From Streptomyces naganishii JCM 4654 (GTDB taxonomy: Bacteria; Actinomycetota; Actinomycetes; Streptomycetales; Streptomycetaceae), in assembly GCF_014650575.1 (NCBI RefSeq), contig NZ_BMVF01000005.1, forward strand, positions 372,001 through 436,000: a stretch of 64,000 nucleotides of DNA, read 5' to 3'. Of the stretch, positions 25,865-33,115 are shown piece after piece (position 1 is the stretch's first letter; each line of letters opens with the position of its first letter). A program made the position numbers and the translations under genes. A model generated the notes under the pieces. That model was not told the origin of the DNA. It saw only the letters and a program-made list of their open reading frames with translations, and ran no database searches.

Positions 25865-25870
25865 TAGGTT
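25865..25870 (+). promoter_or_regulatory. Candidate -10 (TAGGTT) for leaderless SDR gene
   Basis: TAGGTT is followed by 7 nt and the ATG at 25878. Its position opposite the TAACGT box makes this a compact divergent leaderless promoter pair. Confidence 0.45.
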
Positions 25871-25877
25871 CTGGCGC

Positions 25878-26666
25878 ATGACGCAGATCAGTCGCTTCCA
25901 GGGGTACGGGGTTCTCGTCACCGGCGCGGGACGCGGCATCGGCGCCGCCACCGCCCGCAGGCTCGCGGAGGAGGGCGCCCGGGTCCTGGTCACCGACGTG
26001 GACGCGGACCAGGCGGAGAAGACCGCGGCGGCCCTGCGGGACGCCGGCCTCGCGGCCGGGGCGCATCCGCTGGACGTGGCCGACCGGGCGTCGGTGGAGG
26101 AGGCCGTGGGGCACGTGATCGAGCTGTTCGGCTCGCTCGACGTCCTGGTCAACTGCGCCGCGCACTGCACGCCCGACACCCCGCTGTTCGAGGACGGCCC
26201 GGACGAGACGTGGGCCCGGGACCTGGACGTCACCCTGACCGGCGCCCAGCGCTGCTGCCGCGCGGCGCTGCCCCACCTCGCCGCCTCGGGGCGCGGCGCC
26301 ATCGTCAGCATCGGCTCCGTGAACGCCGTGCAGGACTTCGGCAACCACGCCTACAGCGCCGCCAAGGCGGGCCTCGCCTCCCTCACCCGCACCCTCGCCG
26401 GGGACGCCGCCGCCCGGGGCGTACGCGTCAACCTCGTGATGCCGGGCACGGTCCGCACCTCGGCGTGGGAGGGGCGCGACGCCGAGCTCGACCGGGTCCG
26501 CGAGCTCTATCCCCTCGGCCGGGTCGGCGAGCCCGAGGACGTCGCCGCCGCCGTGGCCTTCCTCGCCTCCCGCGACGCGGCCTGGATCACCGGCACCACC
26601 CTCACCGTGGACGGCGGCCTCACGGCCGTCCACACCGGCTTCAACAGGGCGGTCCAGGACGGCTGA
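25878..26666 (+). CDS. SDR family oxidoreductase
   Basis: This 262-residue classical short-chain dehydrogenase has the cofactor motif VTGAGRGIGAATA, the aspartate after beta-2 (VTDVDAD, favouring NAD), the catalytic Ser in SIGSVNAV, YSAAK (Tyr/Lys) and a PG motif (VMPGTVRTSAW). The C terminus ITGTTLTVDGGL is typical of glucose/gluconate-type SDRs. The substrate is not evident from the neighbours. Confidence 0.92.
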   Translation: MTQISRFQGYGVLVTGAGRGIGAATARRLAEEGARVLVTDVDADQAEKTAAALRDAGLAAGAHPLDVADRASVEEAVGHVIELFGSLDVLVNCAAHCTPDTPLFEDGPDETWARDLDVTLTGAQRCCRAALPHLAASGRGAIVSIGSVNAVQDFGNHAYSAAKAGLASLTRTLAGDAAARGVRVNLVMPGTVRTSAWEGRDAELDRVRELYPLGRVGEPEDVAAAVAFLASRDAAWITGTTLTVDGGLTAVHTGFNRAVQDG

Positions 26667-26791
26667 GCCGACGGCTGGGCCCCTGATTGTCACCATTGCG
26701 TCTCGGGCCGCCGTGCCGCACAACCCGCACGCCCCGGCAATTGTCTAGGAGTCGGAGAGCGCGGTTGCGCGAGGCACGGGGAGGGGCCGGC

Positions 26792-27487
26792 ATGGCACAC
26801 ATGGGCAGGCGGGGAGCGGTCGTACTGGGAGTGGCGGGCCTGGTGACGCCGCTCACGGTCGCGCTGGGGGCGGCTCCGGCGCAGGCCGCCAGCTGCACGA
26901 CGCGGACGGGGCCGTACCAGAAGCAGGTGGAGAAGTTCCTCGGACGGCCGGTCGACGGACGGCAGTCGGCCGCCGACTGCACGGCCATCCGCGCCTTCCA
27001 GAACAAGCACGGCATCACGCCCGCCATCGGGTACGCCGGGCCCGTCACCTGGGGCGTGATGGACCTCATGAACAAGCAGAAGGCCGTCGGCAAGAACCCC
27101 AACAAGGACGGCAAGTGCCCCGTCAACAAGGGCCGGATCGCCTGCGTCAACCTGACCCTCCAGCTCAGCTGGATCCAGGACGGCAAGCGCCTGGTCTACG
27201 GCCCCGTGCCGGTGCGCACCGGACGCGACGGCTACGAGACCCGTACCGGACTGAAGAAGATCTACTGGCGTGACATCGACCACGTCTCCACGGTCTACAA
27301 CGTGCCCATGCCCTACAGCCAGTTCTTCGACGGCGGCCAGGCCTTCCACTCCGTGGGCCTGAGCATGTGGAACCCGCCCGGCTCGCACGGCTGCGTCAAC
27401 ATGACGACGACGGACGCGAAGAAGTACTGGTCGCTGCTGAAGAAGGGCGACGACGTCTTCGTGTACGGACGCAAGCCGGGCACCTGA
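26792..27487 (+). CDS. Secreted L,D-transpeptidase with peptidoglycan-binding domain
   Basis: This 231-residue protein has a signal peptide (MGRRGAVVLGVAGLVTPL, ending near AQAAS), a short peptidoglycan-binding-like domain (about 40-95: VEKFLGRPVDGRQSAADC, IRAFQNKHGI) and a YkuD L,D-transpeptidase domain (about 115-228). The catalytic motif is SHGCVNM with His199 and Cys201, and the upstream His186. It forms 3-3 crosslinks in peptidoglycan or attaches proteins outside the membrane. GGAGGGG lies 6 nt before the ATG chosen. Confidence 0.92.
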   Translation: MAHMGRRGAVVLGVAGLVTPLTVALGAAPAQAASCTTRTGPYQKQVEKFLGRPVDGRQSAADCTAIRAFQNKHGITPAIGYAGPVTWGVMDLMNKQKAVGKNPNKDGKCPVNKGRIACVNLTLQLSWIQDGKRLVYGPVPVRTGRDGYETRTGLKKIYWRDIDHVSTVYNVPMPYSQFFDGGQAFHSVGLSMWNPPGSHGCVNMTTTDAKKYWSLLKKGDDVFVYGRKPGT

Positions 27488-27561
27488 GCGGAGGGGAGGG
27501 GACACTCGTGGCGACCCTTCCGGAGGGTGAACTGCCTGATCAGCGGCGTGAAATTGACGTG

Positions 27562-27597
27562 ATGAGCAACACGGTCCGGTATGTCCGTATTGCTCAT
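27562..27597. promoter_or_regulatory. Inverted repeat ATGAGCAA / TTGCTCAT upstream of small gene
   Basis: Perfect 8-bp arms at 27562-27569 and 27590-27597 are separated by 20 nt that also contain the near direct repeat GTCCGGTA/GTCCGTA. This AT-richer patch lies ~45-80 nt before the 57-residue gene and may hold its operator. No GC stem is present, so it is not a terminator for the L,D-transpeptidase. Confidence 0.4.
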
Positions 27598-27629
27598 ACT
27601 TATTCACAGCGTCTTCACGTCGATCGGCA

Positions 27630-27635
27630 TATGCT
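27630..27635 (+). promoter_or_regulatory. Candidate -10 (TATGCT) of leaderless small gene
   Basis: TATGCT is followed by 7 nt and the ATG at 27643, with no ribosome site. Confidence 0.45.
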
Positions 27636-27642
27636 TCACGGC

Positions 27643-27816
27643 ATGTCCACCACTGTTGAAGCCGTCTCCGAGCGATCGGCCGCGGAGGTCAACGAGGAGA
27701 TCCGGGCCCTGTGGCGCCGGTCGGGCGGGACACTGACCACGGAGCAGCGCGAGATCTACCAGCGCCTCGTGATGGAGTGGGCCATGGCCGCTCCGGACCC
27801 GGCCCAGGCGGCCTGA
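27643..27816 (+). CDS. Small conserved actinobacterial protein, 57 residues
   Basis: The protein (MSTTVEAVSERSAAEVNEEI, then RALWRRSGGTLTTEQREIY) is helical and soluble. I recognise near-identical small proteins from other Streptomyces, all without assigned function. The ATG at 27643 is preferred over one at 27631 because the TATGCT hexamer sits 7 nt upstream. The gene is followed by a textbook terminator, supporting independent transcription. Confidence 0.78.
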   Translation: MSTTVEAVSERSAAEVNEEIRALWRRSGGTLTTEQREIYQRLVMEWAMAAPDPAQAA

Positions 27817-27862
27817 CCGCCCCTCCTCACCGGCCACCGCCGGCGAGCGGACCATCGTCCCC

Positions 27863-27902
27863 GGGCACCCATGAGCGAATGGGTGCCCTTCTCTTCTTCT
27901 CG
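27863..27902 (+). terminator. Rho-independent terminator with pyrimidine tract
   Basis: Perfect 10-bp arms GGGCACCCAT (27863-27872) and ATGGGTGCCC (27879-27888) enclose a 6-nt loop and are followed by TTCTCTTCTTCT. Just downstream, CGGCCGGGTCTTC is directly repeated twice. Confidence 0.9.
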
Positions 27903-27959
27903 GCCGGGTCTTCTCTTCCCGGCCGGGTCTTCCTCTTCCGTCGCCCCCCGGGGCCGCCG

Positions 27960-29351
27960 TCAGCCCCAGGTCGCCGAGTAGTACCGCTGGTAGGCCTTGC
28001 GGTCCTGCTCCGAGCGGATCCACCGGGTCGCGACCAGCGCGATCAGGCTGCCCCCGATGATCAGCAGCCCGGGGCCCACACTGCGCGGGTCGGACAGCCG
28101 GGCCAGCAGCGTGGCGCCCTGCGTGCCGCCCGTCACCGGCGCCGAGGAGCCCGGTGAGGTCCCGCCGGGCGCGATGGCGCTGTGGGTGGCCGCGCCGGAC
28201 GGCGTCCCCGAGGGAGCCGCGCCCGCGCCCTGCTGCGGCGCCGACACGATCAGCTTCACGCCCAGCGCGGTCAGGGCCTTGGTCACCGGCTGGAAGAACG
28301 TCGTACCGCCCGTCTTGCAGTCGCCGCTGCCGCCCGAGGTCACACCCAGCGCGACCCCCTCGGAGAACAACGGGCCGCCGCTGTCGCCCGGCTCCGCGCA
28401 CACCGTCGTCTGGATCAGGCCGGTGACCGTGCCCTCGGGATAGTTGACCGTGGCGTTCAGCCCCGTCACCTCGCCGTCGTGCAGCCCGCTCGTGCTGCCG
28501 CTGCGGAACACCCGCTGCCCCACGCTCGCGTCCCCGGCCCCCGTGATCCGTACGCCGTTGCCGCCGCCGATCGCCACCACGTCCGCGCCCTGCCCGGCGC
28601 GGCCCGAGTCGTACCGCACCAGGGAGAAGTCGTTGCCGGGGAAGGTGCTGCTCACCGTCCTGCCCAGCTGCTGGTCGCCCTGGCTGTTCGCGAACCAGAC
28701 GGACCCGGCGGGACCGCAGTGCCCGGCGGTCAGGATGAAGTCGCTCTGCCCGTTGGTCACGTTGAAGCCGGCCGAGCAGCGTCCGCCCGTCGACAGGATG
28801 GGCTGAGCGCCGTTGAGCCGTGTGGTGAAGCGGCCCTCGGTCCGCCGCATGTGCACGAAACCGCCGCCGATGCCGTCGGCGACCCTCCTCATCCGGGCCC
28901 AGTCGGTGGCGGACACCGTGCTGTCGGCCTCCACGGTGACCCGGTTGGTGCGGTAGTCCGTCACCCACGCCGTGCCGGCCACCCTCGGGGCCGCGCGCAG
29001 CGTCGCGGTGGCTGCCTCGAGTTCGTTCATGCTGTGCCGCACGAGCTTCGCCTCGGCCCCCGCCCGCCGCACCTCCCGCGCCGTCTTCTCGTCGGTCACG
29101 GCGACCACCGCACGCCCGTCGGACCCGATCCAGCTGCCCGCCGTACGGGCGTCGCCGAGGCGCGCCACCAGGCCGGCGCCGGTTCCGCCGGTTCCGCCGG
29201 GCGACTGCGACGCGCTGCGCAGGGTCGCCGCGGCGCCGGGGGCCTCGCTCGCCATCGCCGCGTGCGTGACCATCCCCCCGCCCAGGAGGAGTCCCGCGAC
29301 GGCCGTCAGCCGTGTCACTCGCCGGACCACCCGTCGTCGTGCGTGCCTCAT
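27960..29351 (-). CDS. Membrane-anchored S1 family serine protease
   Basis: This 463-residue protein has a twin-Arg-rich signal sequence (RRVVRRVTRLTAVAGLLLGG), an alpha-lytic-type pro-region (to about 185), and an S1 protease domain with His211 (TAGHCG), Asp241 (GNDFSL) and Ser324 (GDSGGPL). Pairs of Cys (192/212 and 318/345) match the family disulfides. A Ser/Gly/Thr/Pro linker (370-410) leads to a transmembrane helix at about 427-443 and a cytosolic tail (RWIRSEQDRKAYQRYY). It therefore stays membrane-bound, unlike the paralogue at the window start, and may release or process surface proteins (inference). GGGAG precedes the ATG. Confidence 0.93.
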   Translation of the reverse strand: MRHARRRVVRRVTRLTAVAGLLLGGGMVTHAAMASEAPGAAATLRSASQSPGGTGGTGAGLVARLGDARTAGSWIGSDGRAVVAVTDEKTAREVRRAGAEAKLVRHSMNELEAATATLRAAPRVAGTAWVTDYRTNRVTVEADSTVSATDWARMRRVADGIGGGFVHMRRTEGRFTTRLNGAQPILSTGGRCSAGFNVTNGQSDFILTAGHCGPAGSVWFANSQGDQQLGRTVSSTFPGNDFSLVRYDSGRAGQGADVVAIGGGNGVRITGAGDASVGQRVFRSGSTSGLHDGEVTGLNATVNYPEGTVTGLIQTTVCAEPGDSGGPLFSEGVALGVTSGGSGDCKTGGTTFFQPVTKALTALGVKLIVSAPQQGAGAAPSGTPSGAATHSAIAPGGTSPGSSAPVTGGTQGATLLARLSDPRSVGPGLLIIGGSLIALVATRWIRSEQDRKAYQRYYSATWG

Positions 29352-29536
29352 GCGTGGCTCCCGAACCCGAACACGCGGCGCTCAACACCGCGGGGCCCTC
29401 CGGTCGTTGAGCGCCCCACCTCCATACGTGCCGGGGCACGGACGCGTTCAGCCGGGCATGATCTTCTTCGCCGCCCGCCGCCACGGACCGTGCGGCGCCC
29501 CCGGCCTCGCCGTTCCGCGTGGCGCCGTGAGCGCCC

Positions 29537-29542
29537 TATGTT
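29537..29542 (+). promoter_or_regulatory. Candidate -10 (TATGTT) of leaderless patB-like gene
   Basis: TATGTT is followed by 6 nt and the ATG at 29549, with no ribosome site. Confidence 0.45.
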
Positions 29543-29548
29543 GAGCCC

Positions 29549-30727
29549 ATGAACAGGATCCCGCGCGACACGTCCGGTGAACCGAACCCCCTCGCCGTCC
29601 TCACCCTCGACGACCTGCGCCTGCGCACGAGCGAGAAGTGGCGCGCGTACCCGGCCGACGTGCTGCCGGTGTGGGTGGCCGAGATGGACGTGCCGCTCGC
29701 CGAACCCGTGGTGCGCGCGGTCACCGAGGCGCTGGCCATCGGGGACACCGGCTACGCCGCGGGCACCGCCTACGCCGAGGCGCTCGCCGCCTTCGCGGAG
29801 CGGCGGTGGGACTGGGGCGGGCTCGCGGTGGGGCGCACCGCGCTGGTGCCCGACGTGATGCTGGGCGTCGTGGAGATGCTCAAGCTGGTGACCGGGCCCG
29901 GTGACCCGGTAGTCGTCAGCCCGCCGGTGTATCCGCCGTTCTACGAGTTCGTGGCACACATGGACAGGAAGGTCCTCGAGGCCCCGCTCGGCGCCGACCA
30001 CCGCCTGGACCTCGCCGCGCTGGAGGAAGTCTTCGAGTCGGCCGTCGCCCACGGCGGGCGCGCCGCCTACCTGCTGTGCAGCCCGCAGAACCCGACCGGC
30101 ACCGTGCACACCGAGGGCGAGCTCATCGCCGTGGCCGCCCTCGCCGACCGGTACGGCGTACGGGTCGTGGCCGACGAGATCCACGCACCGCTCGTCGCCG
30201 CGGGCGTGCGCTTCGTGCCGTACCTCAGCGTGCCGGGCGGCGAGAGCGGACTGTCGCTGATGTCGGCCAGCAAGGGCTGGAACCTGCCCGGCGTCAAGGC
30301 CGCCGTCGCCGTCGCGGGCCCCGCGGCCGCCGCCGACCTGGCCCGGCTGCCCGGCGAGGTCGCCGACGGGGCGAGCCACCTCGGCGTCATCGCCCACACC
30401 GCGGCCCTGCGTGAGGGCGTTGCGTGGCTGGACGCGCTGCTCGCCGGGCTGGACGCCAACCGCCGTCTCCTGTCCGGCCTGCTCGCCGAGCACCTGCCCA
30501 GCGTCTCCCACCGCGCCGGCGAGGCCACCTACCTCGCCTGGCTGGACTGCCGTGCCCTCGGCCTCGGCGACGACCCCGCGCAGGTCTTCCTCGACCGCGG
30601 CCGTGTCGCCCTCAGCTCCGGCATCCCCTTCGGCACCGGCGGCGCGGGCCACGCCCGCCTCAACCTGGCCACCTCCCCGGACATCCTCACGGAGGCGGTG
30701 CGCCGCATGAGAACGGCAACCGCCTGA
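29549..30727 (+). CDS. PLP-dependent aminotransferase-fold C-S lyase, PatB/MalY type
   Basis: This 392-residue fold-type I PLP enzyme has the PatB/MalY features: [16 protein letters not shown] near the start, [45 protein letters not shown] and the PLP lysine in [11 protein letters not shown]. Family members cleave the C-S bond of cystathionine or cysteine conjugates. A mycothiol S-conjugate (mercapturate) pathway is possible in this organism but not shown by context. It is followed by a 9-bp hairpin. Confidence 0.9.
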   Translation: MNRIPRDTSGEPNPLAVLTLDDLRLRTSEKWRAYPADVLPVWVAEMDVPLAEPVVRAVTEALAIGDTGYAAGTAYAEALAAFAERRWDWGGLAVGRTALVPDVMLGVVEMLKLVTGPGDPVVVSPPVYPPFYEFVAHMDRKVLEAPLGADHRLDLAALEEVFESAVAHGGRAAYLLCSPQNPTGTVHTEGELIAVAALADRYGVRVVADEIHAPLVAAGVRFVPYLSVPGGESGLSLMSASKGWNLPGVKAAVAVAGPAAAADLARLPGEVADGASHLGVIAHTAALREGVAWLDALLAGLDANRRLLSGLLAEHLPSVSHRAGEATYLAWLDCRALGLGDDPAQVFLDRGRVALSSGIPFGTGGAGHARLNLATSPDILTEAVRRMRTATA

Positions 30728-30732
30728 CGCCC

Positions 30733-30758
30733 CGGGACGGTTCGGCGCGACCGTCCCG
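30733..30758 (+). terminator. 9-bp hairpin after the C-S lyase gene
   Basis: CGGGACGGT (30733-30741) and ACCGTCCCG (30750-30758) are perfect arms with an 8-nt loop, starting 6 nt after the stop. No T-tract follows. Confidence 0.6.
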
Positions 30759-30940
30759 ACGGGCGCACGCGCGTCCTGACACCGCTCCCCGGTGGGGGGT
30801 GAGGCAGGCGTCCCGGCCTGGCCGTCGGTGGGAAGCGACTGGGTGAGCAGGGGTGGGCGCGGCAGCGCCGGGTGCAGCTTGAGGAGGTGCGCCGGTGACG
30901 GGAGGGTATGCCGTGCCGGCGGGTGCACTGTCAGTTGGGG

Positions 30941-31492
30941 TCATGACGGCCGCCCGCCGAACTGCCAGTTGTGCACCTCGATGTCGGCGTACCGGTCCTG
31001 GGTCAGGATGGCCCGTGCCGTGTCCGGGTCGGGCGCCCGGACCAAGGCCGCCGTGCCCAGCCAGGTGGCGCCGTCGTCGGACAGCAGAGGCCCGTATGCG
31101 ATCAAATCGTCCCGGCCGGGCGGCACGGCGAGATCCACGGCCTGCCCCGTGCTGAGGCCGAGTACCAGGTACCGGTTGCCGCCGGTCCGGCCGCCGGAGA
31201 AGTCCCACATGGTGCGCCCCAGCGTGTTGCGCCACCGTCGCAGCAGCACGTCCCGGTAGACGCCGGCCTGGTAGTTCGGCTCGTCGAAGGCGAACGCGCG
31301 GGCGGCGGCGGGATCGGGCAGGCCGACTATGTGCAGACTTCCGGTGGGTGTGTCGCCGTCGTCAGCGAGGGTTGGACCCCTGGCGATCATCTCCTTCGCG
31401 TACCGGTCCATGTAGGACCAATGGTCTTCCAGCAGCTCGTACCGCAGCGCTACGGAGCCGGGCCGGTCGCGGTGGTAGCAGAGGAACTCCAT
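30941..31492 (-). CDS. Tandem YciI-domain protein
   Basis: This 183-residue protein is two YCII-related domains in a row. The first (about 1-95) has the classical pattern ELLEDHWSYMDRYAKEM, GSLHIVGLPDPAAARAFAFD and YQAGVYRDVLLRRW. The second (about 100-183) has VPPGRDDLIAYGPLL, TAALVRAPDPDTARAIL and IEVHNWQFGG. The YciI fold is a ferredoxin-like barrel with a conserved His-Asp pair of unclear enzymatic role. Its start lies directly after the decayed MocR fragment, so the present gene order probably follows a deletion. Confidence 0.85.
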   Translation of the reverse strand: MEFLCYHRDRPGSVALRYELLEDHWSYMDRYAKEMIARGPTLADDGDTPTGSLHIVGLPDPAAARAFAFDEPNYQAGVYRDVLLRRWRNTLGRTMWDFSGGRTGGNRYLVLGLSTGQAVDLAVPPGRDDLIAYGPLLSDDGATWLGTAALVRAPDPDTARAILTQDRYADIEVHNWQFGGRPS

Positions 31493-31499
31493 GCCCAGA

Positions 31500-31769
31500 G
31501 GATCTCTTCAAGGAGGTAACCAGGTCGAGCGACTTTCGACGGTCGTTCGTAGGCCGCCTGCACCGTTCCCCGGGGCAGGCCCGGTTCGGCGGCCGGCCTG
31601 CGGTTCGCGGGCAGCCGGGCGCGGGGGGCGAGCCGGCCCGTGCGGATCGCCTCCCGGAGCGCCCGCTCGAGCCCGGACTGTCGGCCGCCCGCTGGGCCGG
31701 ATCCAGATGGAGGTCGACGCCCAGGACGGCCGAAGTGGACCAGGATATTGTCACGGGATTGGATCTCAC
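31500..31769 (-). pseudogene. Decayed MocR/PdxR-type GntR regulator fragment
   Basis: From the GTG at 31769 the minus strand reads WSTSAVLGVDLHLDPAQ, the normal beginning of a MocR-type regulator. After about 20 codons homology continues in a different frame as SGLERALREAIRTGRLAPRA and then GTVQAAYER, the winged-helix region. The whole aminotransferase-like domain (~350 residues) is missing. At least one frameshift plus a large deletion therefore inactivated it. MocR regulators usually sit divergent to their target, here the DsbA-like gene at 31802. Confidence 0.8.
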
Positions 31770-31781
31770 GCATGTTCCAAT
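31758..31781. promoter_or_regulatory. Dyad ATTGGA / TCCAAT at the dead regulator start
   Basis: Perfect 6-bp arms ATTGGA (31758-31763) and TCCAAT (31776-31781) are 12 nt apart and span the pseudogene start, between it and the DsbA-like gene. Possibly the old MocR operator. Confidence 0.4.
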
Positions 31782-31788
31782 GCGCGCG

Positions 31789-31794
31789 TAACGT
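31789..31794 (+). promoter_or_regulatory. Candidate -10 (TAACGT) of leaderless DsbA-like gene
   Basis: TAACGT is followed by 7 nt and the GTG at 31802, with no ribosome site. Confidence 0.45.
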
Positions 31795-31801
31795 CGCTGA
31801 C

Positions 31802-32428
31802 GTGACAGATGAAGCATCCGCGCCACAAACCCGTGTCGACTTCTACTTCGACCCCGCCTGCCCCTTCGCCTGGATCACCTCGCGGTGGATCCTCGAGGTG
31901 GAGCCGCTGCGCCGTCTGGATGTCCGGTTCCACATCATGAGCCTGTACCTGCACAACGAGGGCAACGAGCTGCCCGAGTGGTACCGCGAGCTCGTCGACC
32001 GCTCCCTGGGCCTGGTCCGCGTCGCGACGGCCGCGGCCGAGCACCACTCCGAAGCCGTGCTCCGCGACCTCTACACCGCCCTCGGCACCCGCATCCACAC
32101 CAAGGGGAACAAGGACTTCGACGCGGTCACCGCCGAGTCCCTGGCCGAGCTGGGGCTCCCGGCGAGCCTCGCGGAGGCAGCTCGTTCCACCGAGTACGAC
32201 GCCGTACTGAAGCGCAGCCACGACGCGGGCAAGGATCCCACGGCGAGTGCCTACGTGGGCACGCCTACGATGCACATCGACTCAACGGCCTTCTTCGGCC
32301 CGGTGATGAACAGCATCCCGCGAGGCGAGCAGGCCGCACGAATCTTCGACGCGGTGCGGACCCTCTCGGCACACCCGGACTTCTTCGAGCTGAAGCGGGA
32401 ACGCGCCGGCAGCCTACGCTTCGACTGA
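31802..32428 (+). CDS. DsbA-family thioredoxin-fold protein, mycothiol-dependent reductase-like
   Basis: This 208-residue protein is a cytosolic DsbA-type oxidoreductase (no signal peptide). The active site reads FDPACPFAWITSRW, with only one Cys where Rv2466c-type mycothiol-dependent nitroreductases have CPWC. The cis-Pro loop is VGTPTMHID. A single-Cys site suggests a monothiol mechanism in which mycothiol resolves the bond, or a glutathione-transferase-like isomerase. The closest recognised group is the actinobacterial mycothiol-dependent reductase/DsbA family. It is divergent from the dead MocR gene and 25 nt before the GNAT gene. Confidence 0.87.
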   Translation: MTDEASAPQTRVDFYFDPACPFAWITSRWILEVEPLRRLDVRFHIMSLYLHNEGNELPEWYRELVDRSLGLVRVATAAAEHHSEAVLRDLYTALGTRIHTKGNKDFDAVTAESLAELGLPASLAEAARSTEYDAVLKRSHDAGKDPTASAYVGTPTMHIDSTAFFGPVMNSIPRGEQAARIFDAVRTLSAHPDFFELKRERAGSLRFD

Positions 32429-32453
32429 ACGGATCGAGCTGAGGGGACAGGCC

Positions 32454-32900
32454 GTGGACGGATATTCCTGGGTGCACCGCGTCGACGACGTGAACCTGGA
32501 GGAGTTGGCGCACCTGTACCGGGTGGCGCCGCTGGGCAACAAGTCTCCCCAGGCGCTCGCGACGGTGTTCGGCAACAGCATGTTCGTCTGCTTCGTCTAC
32601 TCCGACGGGGCGCTCGTGGGGGCCGGCCGGGCGCTCGCGGACGGCGTGGACTGCGCCTACATCGGCGATGTGGCGGTCCATCCCGACCACCAGGGACGAG
32701 GGTTGGGATCCGCCATCATGCGCAGGCTGGTGGAGCTCGCCGACGGCCATAAGAAGATCATTCTCTACGCCAACCCGGGTACTGAGGACTTCTACGGCAG
32801 GCTCGGCTTCCTGCGCATGAAGACCGCAATGGGGATCTGGAGCGACCCGGGCCGGGCCATCGAGATCGGCCTGCTCAGCGGGGAGCACAGCCAGGAGTGA
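32454..32900 (+). CDS. GNAT family N-acetyltransferase
   Basis: This 148-residue acetyltransferase has the acetyl-CoA motif VAVHPDHQGRGLGSAIMRRL and the C-terminal FYGRLGFLRMKTAMGIW. The substrate is unknown. The GTG start has GAGGGGACAGG upstream. It lies 25 nt after the DsbA-like stop, so the two are probably co-transcribed. Confidence 0.9.
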   Translation: MDGYSWVHRVDDVNLEELAHLYRVAPLGNKSPQALATVFGNSMFVCFVYSDGALVGAGRALADGVDCAYIGDVAVHPDHQGRGLGSAIMRRLVELADGHKKIILYANPGTEDFYGRLGFLRMKTAMGIWSDPGRAIEIGLLSGEHSQE

Positions 32901-32952
32901 GCCGGCGCGCATGATGGCGAAGGCGGCCGAAATCGCCGCAGCCCTCGGCCGG

Positions 32953-33039
32953 CGCGATCAGCCACGGCGTGCGCGCCGACGGGGGGACCGGCTGGCTCTT
33001 CGCCCGCCGGTTCCCCGAACTCATCGGGAACAACACGTA
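32953..33039 (+). pseudogene. Possible C-terminal gene remnant
   Basis: The frame ending at 33037-33039 reads AISHGVRADGGTGWLFARRF then PELIGNNT, which looks like the end of a folded protein, but it has no start codon and no upstream continuation in frame. I do not recognise the parent. It could be chance, given the GC-rich background. Confidence 0.3.
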
Positions 33040-33047
33040 GTCGGACT

Positions 33048-33097
33048 GCGGAAGGCCGGCCGTGCGGACCCTGACAGATCCGCGCGGCCGGCCTTCC
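33048..33097. terminator. Bidirectional terminator with 14-bp stem
   Basis: Arms 33048-33061 and 33084-33097 are exact reverse complements. The 22-nt interior contains a further CGGA/TCCG pair. It separates the plus-strand GNAT unit from the convergent hydrolase that stops at 33116. Confidence 0.8.
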
Positions 33098-33115
33098 GTC
33101 CTACTCACCGCCGCC

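Noticed and set aside
30728..30940. Possible small gene between the C-S lyase and YciI genes
   Set aside because: No frame with a start, ribosome site and codon bias. Only the terminator hairpin is convincing.
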